IMG/VR virus record: IMGVR_UViG_3300005831_000047
Span: 1 to 37,570 of that record
Length of the DNA stretch: 37,570 bases
Strand: one strand, 5' to 3'
Source of the DNA: a virus
Below, in pieces: positions 25,254-33,878 of this stretch. The notes beneath the pieces were generated by a model. The model made no database searches, was not told where the DNA came from, and saw nothing but the letters and a program-made list of their open reading frames with translations. Each line of letters opens with the position of its first letter. Within the stretch, counting starts at the first letter, position 1. The translations under genes and the position numbers were made by a program.

Positions 25254-27773
25254 ATGACTGTATTTACAAATGAAGAAGTAAAGAAAAATTGTTTAAAGTT
25301 CTTTCGTGGCGATGAATTAGCTGTAAAAGTATGGATGAACAAATATTGTTTAAAAAACAAAGAAGGTGAGTTTGTTGAGGCCTCTCCATTAGATAGATTT
25401 AGTGCAATTGCAAAAGAGATCCATTCTGTAGATATTGCTTTAGGGGATACAACTTACACTGAAGATCAATACTACGAGGCTCTCTCAAATCAGGTAATCA
25501 GCCCCGGAGGCTCTGCTTTATATGGCATAGCTAATCCGTATTCTGTAACGTCCTTAGGTAATTGTTTTGTTATCTCTGGTAATGACGAGGATAGCTACGG
25601 ATCTATTCTAAAAACAGATCAGGAGATAGTGCAAATAGCTAAACGTAGAGGGGGAGTTGGAGTTGATGTGAGTCATCTTCGACCAAAAACCACCACGGTA
25701 AGTAATAGTGCTGGAACTAGTTCCGGTGTAGTATCTTTCTGTGAACGGTTTAGTAATAGTTCTAGAGAAGTGGCCCAAGACGGTCGTCGTGGAGCTTTAA
25801 TGTTATCCATACATGTTGTCCATCCTGATGTACTGGAATTCATAAACATGAAACTGGACACTGGTAAAGTTACCGGTGCTAATGTTTCCGTTAGACTGTC
25901 TGATAAATTCATGCAGGCTGTTGATGCTGATGGGTATTATCTACAACATTTTCCATGTGAGTTCGATGTTAGTAATCTAGGTATTGATATGGATGGTTTG
26001 ATTCTGGACAAACTAACAACTCTAATGTATAACGATAAACCGGTGTATGTTAGGAAAGTTAAAGCTAAACCGGTATGGAATGCTTTAATTAAAGCTAATT
26101 GGTCTTCTGCTGAACCAGGAGCATTGTTCTGGGACACCATCATTCGTGAGTCAGTACCAGATTGCTATGCTAAAAGTGGGTTTACTACCGTATCTACTAA
26201 CCCGTGTGGAGAAATTCCTCTAAGTCCTTACGATAGCTGTCGTCTAATTTCAGTTAATCTGGTTAAGATGGTAATCAATAGATTTCAAGATGTGGCCCGG
26301 TTCGACAATGAATTGTTTGATAAAATGTCTGCTATGGTTACGCATATGATGGATAACATCATTGAACTTGAGATCAAAAAGATCAATCAGATCATCGACA
26401 AGATCAAAGCTGATCCAGAGAACATCGACACTAAATGGACTGAACTTGATATGTGGAATAATATCCGCATTAATACTGAAAAGGGCCGACGTGCTGGTAT
26501 CTCAATCATTGGTCATGGTGACATGCTAGCTATGTTGGGAATGCAGTACGGTACCGAGTATAGTACTGACTATCTGGCGAGAATTCATCAACAGTTTGCA
26601 GAGAAAGTCTATGAGGCTTCTTATGTACTGGCCACTAAACGAGGTACATTTCCTGCATTTAATGCATCACTCGAGCGTGGTAATCCGTTCCTAAACCGTA
26701 TTGGTAAAGCCGGAATCCCGCGCCGTAACATTGCATTGTTGACTATACCACCAGTTGGTACTATGTCAATTATTATGAATAATCAAACTAGCGGAATTGA
26801 ACCAGTTTTTATGCCGGTTTATAAACGTAGTCGTAAGGTTAATCCTAACGATACTCATTCTAAAGTTGATTTTGTAGATGATCAAGGCGACTCTTGGGAA
26901 GAATTTCCAGTATTTCACCCTTATTTTAAGGAGTGGATAGGTACCAAATATCCTGAAATAGAACCAGAAGATTTATCTGACGATATAATAGCTGCTTTGG
27001 TTGAGGAATCCCCGTATGCTAAATCATCTTCTGCTGATATTGACCCTGTTGTTAAAATCAAGATGATAGGTATGGTTCAGAAATGGATAGACCATAGCAT
27101 AAGTAATACAACAAATCTGCCCACTACAACAACTGAGAAAGTAGTTGGTGACCTATACATGAAAGCCTGGAAATCAGGTTGTAAAGGTATAACTATCTAC
27201 CGAGACGGAAGTCGTGCCGGAGTATTGAATTCAGTAGTAAATAGTTCTAGTAAGTTTGAACAGCGTGATGCGCCTAAAAGACCTAAAGATCTGAAGTGTG
27301 ATATTTTCCAACCAACAATTTCTGGTGAAAAGTATATCGTACTGGTAGGATTATTCGATGATAAACCATTCGAAGCTATGGCCTTTAAACGTGGAGACAC
27401 AATACTATCTTCGAAGATAGAGACTGGTATTTTACGGAAACAGAAAAGCGGTGTGTATAACTTACTAGACACATCTGGGCATTTGTTAATCGAGGATATT
27501 ACTTCCAAATTTGAAACTCCAGAATGGGGATTTGTTATGAGACTGATATCTACTGCCTTAAGACATGGTGCTGCTATACAATTCGTTGTTGAACAGCTAA
27601 ACAAGTCTGAGGGATCTGTAGTTCATATTAGTAAAGTTATTGCAAGACAATTGAAAAGATACATACCGGATATCGATGGTGGTGTATCAGCATGCCCTAA
27701 CTGTGGATCTGAGATGCATATGGAAGGTGGGTGTAAACAATGTAAAGAATGTGGTTATGGAGCCTGTGGATAA
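25254..27773 (+). CDS. nrdJ: Class II (adenosylcobalamin-dependent) ribonucleotide reductase
   Basis: Converts ribonucleotides to deoxyribonucleotides using a B12-derived radical. The 839-residue single-chain layout, with no NrdB-like gene beside it, fits class II. Seen: the VTSLGNCFVISGNDEDS start of the barrel with the first redox cysteine, AKRRGGVGVDVSHLRP, the active-site STNPCGEIPLSPYDSCRL (N-x-C-x-E catalytic triad), and IALLTIPPVGTMSIIM. The last 50 residues form a zinc-ribbon-like tail (ACPNCGSEMHMEGGCKQCKE), carrying redox/zinc cysteines up to the final C-G. A part near 680-790 resembles the TSCPD-type region. A TTG at 25248 could add 2 residues; the ATG at 25254 is preferred. It overlaps the next gene by 17 bases. 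B12 must come from the host or medium. Confidence 0.92.
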   Translation: MTVFTNEEVKKNCLKFFRGDELAVKVWMNKYCLKNKEGEFVEASPLDRFSAIAKEIHSVDIALGDTTYTEDQYYEALSNQVISPGGSALYGIANPYSVTSLGNCFVISGNDEDSYGSILKTDQEIVQIAKRRGGVGVDVSHLRPKTTTVSNSAGTSSGVVSFCERFSNSSREVAQDGRRGALMLSIHVVHPDVLEFINMKLDTGKVTGANVSVRLSDKFMQAVDADGYYLQHFPCEFDVSNLGIDMDGLILDKLTTLMYNDKPVYVRKVKAKPVWNALIKANWSSAEPGALFWDTIIRESVPDCYAKSGFTTVSTNPCGEIPLSPYDSCRLISVNLVKMVINRFQDVARFDNELFDKMSAMVTHMMDNIIELEIKKINQIIDKIKADPENIDTKWTELDMWNNIRINTEKGRRAGISIIGHGDMLAMLGMQYGTEYSTDYLARIHQQFAEKVYEASYVLATKRGTFPAFNASLERGNPFLNRIGKAGIPRRNIALLTIPPVGTMSIIMNNQTSGIEPVFMPVYKRSRKVNPNDTHSKVDFVDDQGDSWEEFPVFHPYFKEWIGTKYPEIEPEDLSDDIIAALVEESPYAKSSSADIDPVVKIKMIGMVQKWIDHSISNTTNLPTTTTEKVVGDLYMKAWKSGCKGITIYRDGSRAGVLNSVVNSSSKFEQRDAPKRPKDLKCDIFQPTISGEKYIVLVGLFDDKPFEAMAFKRGDTILSSKIETGILRKQKSGVYNLLDTSGHLLIEDITSKFETPEWGFVMRLISTALRHGAAIQFVVEQLNKSEGSVVHISKVIARQLKRYIPDIDGGVSACPNCGSEMHMEGGCKQCKECGYGACG

Positions 27774-27993
27774 AAAGGAGTTTGTTGTCAGAGTATACTT
27801 AGATGATGGCAGAGTTTTCTCTTATAAAGTTGATTCAGCTGAAAAAGTAAGAGAACATGCATCAGCTATAGTTGTTGGAGGGTACAGACACAATAATAAT
27901 GTTGTGTTTGAGCATTATCCCCCACATCGAATACTGAAAGTAAAGAGTTTCTTTATTCCAACAGAGTATCCAGACCAATGTGAAGGAACTTAA
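27757..27993 (+). CDS. Small hypothetical protein
   Basis: A 78-residue protein (start MEPVDKKEFVVRVYLDDGR) with alternating strands and a helix (AEKVREHASAIVVGG), a compact alpha/beta fold. The open frame runs back into the RNR gene, but the ATG at 27757 gives a 17-base overlap in line with other joints. A KSFFIPTEYPDQCEGT tail follows. No family is recognised. Confidence 0.65.
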   Translation: MEPVDKKEFVVRVYLDDGRVFSYKVDSAEKVREHASAIVVGGYRHNNNVVFEHYPPHRILKVKSFFIPTEYPDQCEGT

Positions 27994-27994
27994 T

Positions 27995-28132
27995 ATGAAA
28001 CAAATTCTAAATGTTGTTCTGCTGGTCGCTTGCTTATATGCAGTGGTTCCAGCAATTATATTGACTATTGATCATTTTATGGATTCTAACAACTCCATAG
28101 TGAATAAAATAGCTGATAATATAAGAGGGTAA
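27995..28132 (+). CDS. Single-pass membrane peptide (45 aa)
   Basis: A short frame from ATG 27995 to TAA 28130-28132, coding 45 residues. Residues about 4-25 are strongly hydrophobic (ILNVVLLVACLYAVVPAIIL), followed by a polar tail (NNSIVNKIADNIRG). This predicts one transmembrane helix, or an uncleaved signal anchor. It starts 1 base after the preceding stop, and its stop overlaps the next ATG (TAATG), so it fills the gap between two genes exactly, which argues it is translated. Function unknown; small membrane proteins in this position in phages can alter host envelope or exclusion. Confidence 0.6.
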   Translation: MKQILNVVLLVACLYAVVPAIILTIDHFMDSNNSIVNKIADNIRG

Positions 28133-28827
28133 TGAGAACATTTGCTGTTGGAGACATCCACGGAAATATCAAAGCCCTTAAACAAGTACTACAACGGTCT
28201 GCCTTTGATAAAGAGGTGGACCGTTTGTTTGTATTAGGGGATGTATGCGATGGATGGCCTTATGTAGCTGAGTGTATAGAAACACTACTGAATATACCAA
28301 ATATGATTCCTATCATGGGAAACCACGATGAATGGACTTATGATTGGTTAAAGTTTGGTATTGAGAAATACGAGTGGATTACTCAAGGCGGTCAAGCCAC
28401 TATAGATTCCTACAGAGAATGTCCAAATGCTATGGTTACCCATCGTATTGAATATTTCGATAGAGCTCATTATTACTACATTGATGAGGCAAACAATGCT
28501 TACATACATGGTGGATGGGCTAGTAAAAAAGGGTTAGGACATGATAGACTATCTTGTTATACATGGGATAGAGCTATGTGGACTGCTCTTGGAGTATCCC
28601 ACCACTATGGTCATTCAGCTAATCGTACAAAGATGTACAACAAAGTCTTCATTGGACACACTGCCTTAGGACAGGAGAAACCAGAGAAGAGGTGTAATTG
28701 TTGGAATCTTGATACAGGCTCTGGTTGGTTTGGAGTTTTGACAATAATGGATGTTGATACCGAAGAGTATTGGCAAAGCGATCATACGTCTGTACTTTAT
28801 CCAGAAGAACTTAAAATTAGAAAATGA
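28132..28827 (+). CDS. PPP-family metallophosphatase (lambda phosphatase-like)
   Basis: A 231-residue serine/threonine-type protein phosphatase or related phosphoesterase. Metal-site blocks are in order and spaced as in lambda phosphatase: VGDIHGN at residue 6, LGDVCDG near 36, MGNHDEW near 63 (GNHE in lambda), YIHGGW near 123, and IGHTALG near 180. The length matches the 221 of lambda phosphatase. Substrate unknown; such phage enzymes remove phosphate from host or phage proteins, or cleave nucleotide signals such as Ap4A. It overlaps the next gene by 4 bases. Confidence 0.9.
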   Translation: MRTFAVGDIHGNIKALKQVLQRSAFDKEVDRLFVLGDVCDGWPYVAECIETLLNIPNMIPIMGNHDEWTYDWLKFGIEKYEWITQGGQATIDSYRECPNAMVTHRIEYFDRAHYYYIDEANNAYIHGGWASKKGLGHDRLSCYTWDRAMWTALGVSHHYGHSANRTKMYNKVFIGHTALGQEKPEKRCNCWNLDTGSGWFGVLTIMDVDTEEYWQSDHTSVLYPEELKIRK

Positions 28828-29123
28828 TAGCATACAAACTGGTGAGGCAGCTGAAGGACGGTAGTATAACCTCTTTATTTATTAATAAAACAGAGAGATT
28901 ACCGTTTAATAAATGGCTTATTGCCGAAGATCACCCTACAACAGGATATGCAGACAGGCCTTTCTGGCATTGTATTGCAGATTGTGTTGCACCCCATCTA
29001 TCTAAGAGAGGTAGAGTGTGGGTAGAAGTTGAAATAGAAGACTATGAATCAATCCAACGACCAGCGAGTCAGGGTGGTTTGTGGTTTTTAGCAAACAGAA
29101 TAAAATTTATCAAGATAGTATGA
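28824..29123 (+). CDS. Conserved phage protein of unknown function
   Basis: A 99-residue protein with the pattern YKLVRQLKDGSITSLFIN, then LPFNKWLIAEDHPTTGYA, RPFWHCIADCVAPHLSKRG, RVWVEVEIEDY and RPASQGGLWFLANRIKFIKI. I recognise this as a compact, widespread phage and prophage protein family (W-H-C motif, 'GRVW-EVEI-DY--- RP-SQGG-W-LA'), but I know no function for it. It is joined to its neighbours by 4-base overlaps on both sides, next to dUTPase. Confidence 0.75.
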   Translation: MIAYKLVRQLKDGSITSLFINKTERLPFNKWLIAEDHPTTGYADRPFWHCIADCVAPHLSKRGRVWVEVEIEDYESIQRPASQGGLWFLANRIKFIKIV

Positions 29124-29617
29124 AAGTACAATTTCAAAAACTACATCCGGAGGCTCAGTTGCCTAAACGCGGAAGTGAATTAGCAGGAGGATGGGATGTT
29201 ACGGTTACTGAAATCGTTGAGAAAGAGCCTGGGTTTGTAATTTGTAAACTTGGATTTGCTCTGCAACCACCAGTAGATCATAAAGTTACCATTGTTCCAA
29301 GAAGCAGTTTAACCGGAACTCAGTGGAATATTCAAAATGCTCCAGGCCTTGGTGATCCTGACTATCGTGGTGAGTATCAAGTTAGATTCAGGGCATTCCC
29401 TATTGATTTCGAGTTTACTCCAGCTGTTATGGTTTATGGACCAGGTGGCTGTGGAGAACGCAAAAAGATGATATACCCTAAATTTCCATACAAAGTAGGA
29501 GAACGTGTAGCCCAGATGTATATCGAGGAAATCATTCCTATTGAGTTTGAAGAAGTAGAAACCCTATCAGAGACAGAACGCGGTGAGGGTGGATTTGGTA
29601 GTTCTGGAAACAAATAA
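29120..29617 (+). CDS. dut: dUTPase (trimeric dUTP diphosphatase)
   Basis: Hydrolyses dUTP to dUMP, keeping uracil out of phage DNA and feeding ThyX. The five conserved motifs are seen in order: AGGWDVT (motif 1), PRSSLTGT (2), GLGDPDYRGEYQVRF (3, which lacks the usual isoleucine before D, carrying glycine instead), GERVAQMYIEEI (4), and ERGEGGFGSSG (5). An insertion with GPGGCGERKKMIYPKFPYK lies between motifs 3 and 4. At 165 residues it is slightly longer than E. coli Dut (151). The ATG at 29120 overlaps the previous stop by 4 bases and is chosen over an in-frame start at 29081 that lies within the previous gene. Confidence 0.93.
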   Translation: MKVQFQKLHPEAQLPKRGSELAGGWDVTVTEIVEKEPGFVICKLGFALQPPVDHKVTIVPRSSLTGTQWNIQNAPGLGDPDYRGEYQVRFRAFPIDFEFTPAVMVYGPGGCGERKKMIYPKFPYKVGERVAQMYIEEIIPIEFEEVETLSETERGEGGFGSSGNK

Positions 29618-29628
29618 CACTATTTAAC

Positions 29629-29907
29629 ATGGACTTATTCAAAATATTACCAATGCTTGCTAGCTTCACTAGCAAAGAGGAATTAGCAAACGCCATTAAA
29701 GCAAAAGCAGAAGCTTTTCTTGCTGACCCAACAGACGACAACTTCGGTCACCTGGAGTTTATCAGTACGTTAATTTGTACTAAGAAAGCTCTTGAAAATT
29801 CTGGTGGAGTGGAAAATCTTATGACAGATTTAGACCACACCAAAACGGTTATGGAGATGGATGAGATGTTGAGATCTACACCTAACATCAAAACATCAGA
29901 TAACTAA
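29629..29907 (+). CDS. Small helical hypothetical protein
   Basis: A 92-residue, mostly helical and acidic protein (start MDLFKILPMLASFTSKEEL; AIKAKAEAFLADPTDDNF in the middle). No known family is recognised. It lies 11 bases after dUTPase and overlaps the kinase start by 1 base, within the nucleotide-metabolism run. Confidence 0.66.
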   Translation: MDLFKILPMLASFTSKEELANAIKAKAEAFLADPTDDNFGHLEFISTLICTKKALENSGGVENLMTDLDHTKTVMEMDEMLRSTPNIKTSDN

Positions 29908-30806
29908 TGATAGTTGGTGTAAGCGGAAAGAAACAGCATGGTAAAGATACTGTGATTAGAATGTTTAATTGGATAATTGCTGCTAAGAAATTAGGAGAAG
30001 ATCAATTACCACCAATGAGAGAATACGTTCTGGATCATAGTATTGAAATCAATACGGAATGGGAGTTCAAGAAGTATGCGGATAAATTGAAGGATATCAT
30101 TTGCATGCTTACTGGGTGTACTCGAGAACAACTTGAGGATGAAGAATTTAAGAATTCCTATATGCCAGTTGCGTGGAATAAAAGGGTTTACGGAAGTTAT
30201 GCTTCTAACTTTGGTAAGATAAAACAAACCGAGGAGACCTATAATAAAAATCCCAGATTCTATTGTTTGGAGTATGATGTTGAGGATACTACTGAAGTCG
30301 ATCGCAGACAAAAAGAATCTATGCTATTCTTTACAGATAGGATAAACTATTTCGATGCAATGGATTACCGTGATCGTAAGTACTGTACACAAGAAAGAAG
30401 AACCTATAGAGATGCTCTGCAGTTCATAGGTACTGATTTATTTCGTAAACAGTTCAATGATAATACTTGGGTTGACGCCACAATGGCTGATTATAAAGGA
30501 GTTCCAGCTCCCAACGGATTACCTGGAGGTTACATTAAGTTTCCTAATTGGTTTATTAGTGATATGCGTTTCCCTAATGAGGTAAAAGCTATCAAAGAGC
30601 GCGGAGGACTTTTAATTCGCATTAACAGACCATCAGTAGTATCCACGGATACTCATGAATCGGAAACAGCTTTAGATGACTTTAAAGGTTTTGACCTAGT
30701 TATCACAAACAACGATGACCTGGATGGAATATACCAGATTTTATTACCTTTCGTAGAAAAAAACATGTTCCCATGGGAAAGAAATTCAAAAACCCAGAAA
30801 CTTTAG
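29907..30806 (+). CDS. Deoxynucleoside monophosphate kinase
   Basis: Phosphorylates dNMPs to dNDPs, recycling host DNA breakdown products for phage replication. The P-loop is VSGKKQHGKDT at residues 4-14. Further landmarks of the T4 gene 1 type dNMP kinase are a KKYADKLKDIICMLTGCTREQL helix, a RTYRDALQFIGTDLFRKQFN segment, and NWFISDMRFPNEVKAIKERG before the last strand (LLIRINRP). HESETALDDF close to the C-terminus is also a common signature of this group. 299 residues is longer than T4 gp1 (241), mainly by an insertion around 90-135. It overlaps the next gene by 34 bases. Confidence 0.88.
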   Translation: MIVGVSGKKQHGKDTVIRMFNWIIAAKKLGEDQLPPMREYVLDHSIEINTEWEFKKYADKLKDIICMLTGCTREQLEDEEFKNSYMPVAWNKRVYGSYASNFGKIKQTEETYNKNPRFYCLEYDVEDTTEVDRRQKESMLFFTDRINYFDAMDYRDRKYCTQERRTYRDALQFIGTDLFRKQFNDNTWVDATMADYKGVPAPNGLPGGYIKFPNWFISDMRFPNEVKAIKERGGLLIRINRPSVVSTDTHESETALDDFKGFDLVITNNDDLDGIYQILLPFVEKNMFPWERNSKTQKL

Positions 30807-31063
30807 AACAAATTCTGGATATCATGCACAAAGAGGTTGTTGGGGCTTTAATCAATTCACAACTAACCAAAGATAATAGTATTCCTAATGCTGTAGATCT
30901 AGTAAGACCTTCTCTAAATGATTTCTCTAAAGAGGATATACTTAATGCTTTTATTATATTTGCATTAAATGTTGCTGCAGATTCTTTATCTACTAAGACT
31001 ACCCAGGAAACTGGTAAAGTTGCTGTTGAAGATGTTATAATGGCTAAAGGCGGCCAAGCATGA
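30773..31063 (+). CDS. Small hypothetical protein
   Basis: A 96-residue helical protein (start MGKKFKNPETLEQILDIMHK; SKEDILNAFIIFALNVAADS later). No known family is recognised. The start overlaps the kinase by 34 bases, the longest overlap in this region; no later ATG would preserve the predicted first helix. The stop overlaps a tiny membrane-peptide gene by 4 bases (ATGA). Confidence 0.62.
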   Translation: MGKKFKNPETLEQILDIMHKEVVGALINSQLTKDNSIPNAVDLVRPSLNDFSKEDILNAFIIFALNVAADSLSTKTTQETGKVAVEDVIMAKGGQA

Positions 31064-31203
31064 TAATAATAAGTACAGTAGTAAATTTGGTATCGTTTGT
31101 ATTTAGTGCAAGCATAGTACTGAATGTACTACTGTTACTTTTTAACAAAAATACCAATGAAAAAGATAAGTGCAACAATAGTAGCAGATTCAATAGGTCC
31201 TAG
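31060..31203 (+). CDS. Single-pass membrane peptide (47 aa)
   Basis: A short frame from ATG 31060 to TAG 31201-31203, coding 47 residues. It has a hydrophobic N-terminal segment (VVNLVSFVFSASIVLNVLLL) and a polar, lysine- and asparagine-rich tail (FNKNTNEKDKCNNSSRFNRS). It joins the previous gene by a 4-base overlap and overlaps the ThyX start by 47 bases. It resembles in plan the 45-residue peptide at 27995: hydrophobic N-terminus, short polar C-terminus, squeezed between nucleotide-metabolism genes. Confidence 0.55.
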   Translation: MIIISTVVNLVSFVFSASIVLNVLLLLFNKNTNEKDKCNNSSRFNRS

Positions 31204-32320
31204 CGGAGATAGGATAACTTCAATGATAGTTACTTTTCCTAGATTCATTCTTGCGGAACTTAATACGCACAGATTATTCTCTAAGAATTCTGCTAGCTCC
31301 AGGGCTATACCGTTTAAAAAGATGTTGGAATCAGTATCTGATGACCCATTTCTACCTATTGCATGGCAGAAGGATCACCCAGGTATGCAGGGTACCGGAT
31401 ACTTTCAATCAGATCCTATAAGAGAGAAAGATGGTGGCGATCTGTCTAGAATTGAAGTTGGTTGGGATGAAGCTAGGAAAGCAGTTATTCATCATGCTAA
31501 ATGGTGTAATGATTATGGTCTTACTAAACAATTATGTAATAGATTACTTGAACCATTTCTATGGCACACCGTATTAGTTACTTCTACTGAATGGAAAAAC
31601 TTCTTCGATCTTCGTGCTCCTAAGTATGTAATCAACGTTGATGCTAAGAAAACTCCCTATAAGAGTCGTAAAGACTTACGTAAAGCGGTAGAAGGATGGT
31701 GGTCAACTCCATCGGATTGGGAACAAATGACGGAGTCAGACTGGTTTAGTATGAGTCAGGCCGGAGCTGAAATTCATATGCAAGCACTAGCAGAAGCTAT
31801 GTGGGATGCTATGAAAACAAGTACTCCTCAAACACTTGAGGGTGGTGAGTGGCATGTACCATTCGGGGATCAGATTGATCCAAAAGCGTTAAAAACTTTG
31901 GCTTATGATTACGTGAATAAACTCGAAGAGAGTAATAATTCCAATAGTGGTTGTATGGTAACATATGATTTTCCTGTTATTGAGGCTAAATTGGCTATTA
32001 AGATAGCTACTGCACGATGTGCTAGGTTATCTTATATGACATTTGACCAAGAGATAGACTACAATAAAGATTTAGAACTTTACGACCGACTACTATCTAG
32101 TAAACATATGTCTCCTTTCGAACATTGTGCTAGAGCTATGACAGAAATCGAAGCTGCTATGTATATAAAAGGTCCTATATTTACTAAAAAAGCTCCCAAA
32201 ACAGTTAAACACCCCACAATTGAAGGTATATGGATTTATCCTAATGACTTAGGGTGGTGTAATAACTTCAAGGGATTTATCCAACAGCGTTACTTATTAG
32301 ATAATCCACTAATTAATTAG
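31157..32320 (+). CDS. thyX: Flavin-dependent thymidylate synthase, enlarged form
   Basis: Makes dTMP from dUMP with FAD, NADPH and methylene-tetrahydrofolate, downstream of dUTPase. The ThyX motif (R/T-H-R-x(3)-S-x(4)-S-R) is NTHRLFSKNSASSRA near residue 35. Other landmarks are SSTEW-like SACTSTEWKNFFDLR (seen as TSTEWKNFFDLRAP), SQAGAEIHMQALAEAMWDAM, and LLSSKHMSPFEHCARAM near the C-terminus (the H-x-x-PFEH motif). At 387 residues it is much longer than the usual 220-250, with added sequence between the first motif and NFFDLR and again before the PFEH motif. The ATG at 31157 places this start as in other ThyX proteins; the frame extends to 31124 but that part lies in the membrane-peptide gene. 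Confidence 0.88.
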   Translation: MKKISATIVADSIGPSGDRITSMIVTFPRFILAELNTHRLFSKNSASSRAIPFKKMLESVSDDPFLPIAWQKDHPGMQGTGYFQSDPIREKDGGDLSRIEVGWDEARKAVIHHAKWCNDYGLTKQLCNRLLEPFLWHTVLVTSTEWKNFFDLRAPKYVINVDAKKTPYKSRKDLRKAVEGWWSTPSDWEQMTESDWFSMSQAGAEIHMQALAEAMWDAMKTSTPQTLEGGEWHVPFGDQIDPKALKTLAYDYVNKLEESNNSNSGCMVTYDFPVIEAKLAIKIATARCARLSYMTFDQEIDYNKDLELYDRLLSSKHMSPFEHCARAMTEIEAAMYIKGPIFTKKAPKTVKHPTIEGIWIYPNDLGWCNNFKGFIQQRYLLDNPLIN

Positions 32321-32321
32321 T

Positions 32322-32657
32322 ATGAAATCTGGTGTATACGCTATTATCAACACCATATCTGGTGATTGTTATGTGGGGTCTTCTATTGACATTAATAGAC
32401 GATTTAAAGCCCATATAAGTGCTTTACGTAGAGGTAAGCATCATTCATGGGAATTACAAAGAGTTGTGGATATCATCGGAATTGATAAATTTACATTTAG
32501 AGTTCTTGAATTCTGTTCTTATGATGAATTACCAGTAACAGAACAACATTATATGGATGAGCTATCTCCGATATACAATATCACTAGAAATGTTAGTTAT
32601 GTACCAATACATTCAGCAATAGTAATAGATAATAGTGCACAATTATCTCTATGGTAA
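32322..32657 (+). CDS. Free-standing GIY-YIG endonuclease
   Basis: A 111-residue nuclease of the Seg/homing type. GVY at residues 4-6, YVG at 17-19 and the catalytic arginine in INRRFKAH form the active site, and a glutamate in PVTEQHYMDEL gives the metal ligand. There is no extended DNA-binding tail, so it is about the bare catalytic domain. It lies 1 base after thyX and 13 before mazG and is not inside any gene, so it is most likely a free-standing homing endonuclease like the T4 seg genes. Confidence 0.87.
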   Translation: MKSGVYAIINTISGDCYVGSSIDINRRFKAHISALRRGKHHSWELQRVVDIIGIDKFTFRVLEFCSYDELPVTEQHYMDELSPIYNITRNVSYVPIHSAIVIDNSAQLSLW

Positions 32658-32670
32658 CTAAATCAATTTT

Positions 32671-33021
32671 ATGGAAATACAAGATTTTGTAAGATACGTG
32701 GACTCTCATACCTTACCTAATAAGGATGACTTTTTCACAATGAATGCCCTGACTGGAGAGTTAGGTGAATTAGCTAATGTGGTTAAGAAGTTCAGGTTTT
32801 ACCTGGATGTTCCACTTTATGCCGAAAGAGTTGATCAGGAAATAGCAGACGGTAAACGAGACACATTTCGTGATCAATTTATCGATGAAGCTGGAGATAC
32901 TCTGTTCTACCTAGTTCAAATAATGAACAAATGGGGAGTTACAACGGAAGAAGTTATGCAGAAACAGCATGATAAGATCGAAGGTCAGTTTAATATATTT
33001 AATGAAATATTTAAAAAATGA
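32671..33021 (+). CDS. MazG-like nucleotide pyrophosphohydrolase
   Basis: A 116-residue all-helical NTP pyrophosphohydrolase. The metal-binding E-x-x-E pair is in TGELGELANVVKKF (residues about 30-42) and the E-x-x-D pair in DEAGDTLFYLVQI (about 74-86). Phage MazG-like proteins have been linked to adjusting nucleotide pools or stringent-response signals; which of these applies here is not visible. The start follows 13 bases after the GIY-YIG gene, and the 3' end overlaps the next gene by 4 bases. Confidence 0.88.
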   Translation: MEIQDFVRYVDSHTLPNKDDFFTMNALTGELGELANVVKKFRFYLDVPLYAERVDQEIADGKRDTFRDQFIDEAGDTLFYLVQIMNKWGVTTEEVMQKQHDKIEGQFNIFNEIFKK

Positions 33022-33878
33022 AAACAAAATTAGTAGGATACAAGGCACCATTCGACTTATTTGATGGTGCTATACCTAAAGACACTCTTTATAAGCCATT
33101 AGCTAGTAATAACAACCAATCCTTCGCTGCTGTAAAAGAAAATGGGTCAGTATTCGATAGCGGACGCACTAACTTACCAAAAGAGATTGTCGAGGAATGG
33201 GAAGCTGTATATAAATCAGAATTCGAAGTAGGAGATATTGTTGTGTCGCTAAATGATTGTGCTGGCATACGAAGAGAGGGTGAAGTATTTAAAGTATTAG
33301 CACTAGAGATTAAGGGTAACATCTACTACAAAAAACATATACATGGAAACCCTATTAATTTTAGAATAGCTACTCCAACTGAAGTAGAAGACTACATGGC
33401 CAAGGATCTGCTAGAGGAAGCAAAGAAACGATACCCAGTTGGCACTAGATTTATTCCTGCTCATATGTCTGAACGCTATGGTAGTATGTCGATAGTCACT
33501 AATGATATATTTAAGATTGCTAAAAGACAGTCTAATGGTATATCTATCTATGCTATGACAGATGAAGGAAAATATTTCAACGGGGATATACAATATGGTA
33601 ATACCACTTTTGATAGAATTGTATGTTTTGAAGGTAAGTGGGCTGAGATATCATCAACTCCATTTATAGTTATTAATAATTATGTAGGAATATTTTTTGA
33701 TGATTATGTCAAGTTTGGGTGTGCCCAAATTTCAAAACAGCTTTTTCTTGAGTTATATGCAGTAAAGGATTCGGCTTGGACTAATAGAGAAGTTGAATCC
33801 ATAACTATAGGTAAAGGCGCGTTCTCTAAAGATCAAATCAAAGAGATAGCTGAATATTATCTAAATAAAACCAAATGA
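33018..33878 (+). CDS. Hypothetical protein with SH3-like modules
   Basis: A 286-residue protein without a recognised family. It may hold two or three small beta modules: residues 1-55 (VGYKAPFDLFDGAIPKDTLY), 65-120 (FEVGDIVVSLNDCAGIRREG, then FRIATPTEVEDY) and 135-215 (YPVGTRFIPAHMSERYGSMS). The 'GD-V------G---EGEVFKV' and 'RIATP-EVE' phrasing recalls SH3-like beta-barrel repeats in phage proteins. It has no membrane segment. It is joined to both neighbours by 4-base overlaps. Confidence 0.7.
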   Translation: MKTKLVGYKAPFDLFDGAIPKDTLYKPLASNNNQSFAAVKENGSVFDSGRTNLPKEIVEEWEAVYKSEFEVGDIVVSLNDCAGIRREGEVFKVLALEIKGNIYYKKHIHGNPINFRIATPTEVEDYMAKDLLEEAKKRYPVGTRFIPAHMSERYGSMSIVTNDIFKIAKRQSNGISIYAMTDEGKYFNGDIQYGNTTFDRIVCFEGKWAEISSTPFIVINNYVGIFFDDYVKFGCAQISKQLFLELYAVKDSAWTNREVESITIGKGAFSKDQIKEIAEYYLNKTK

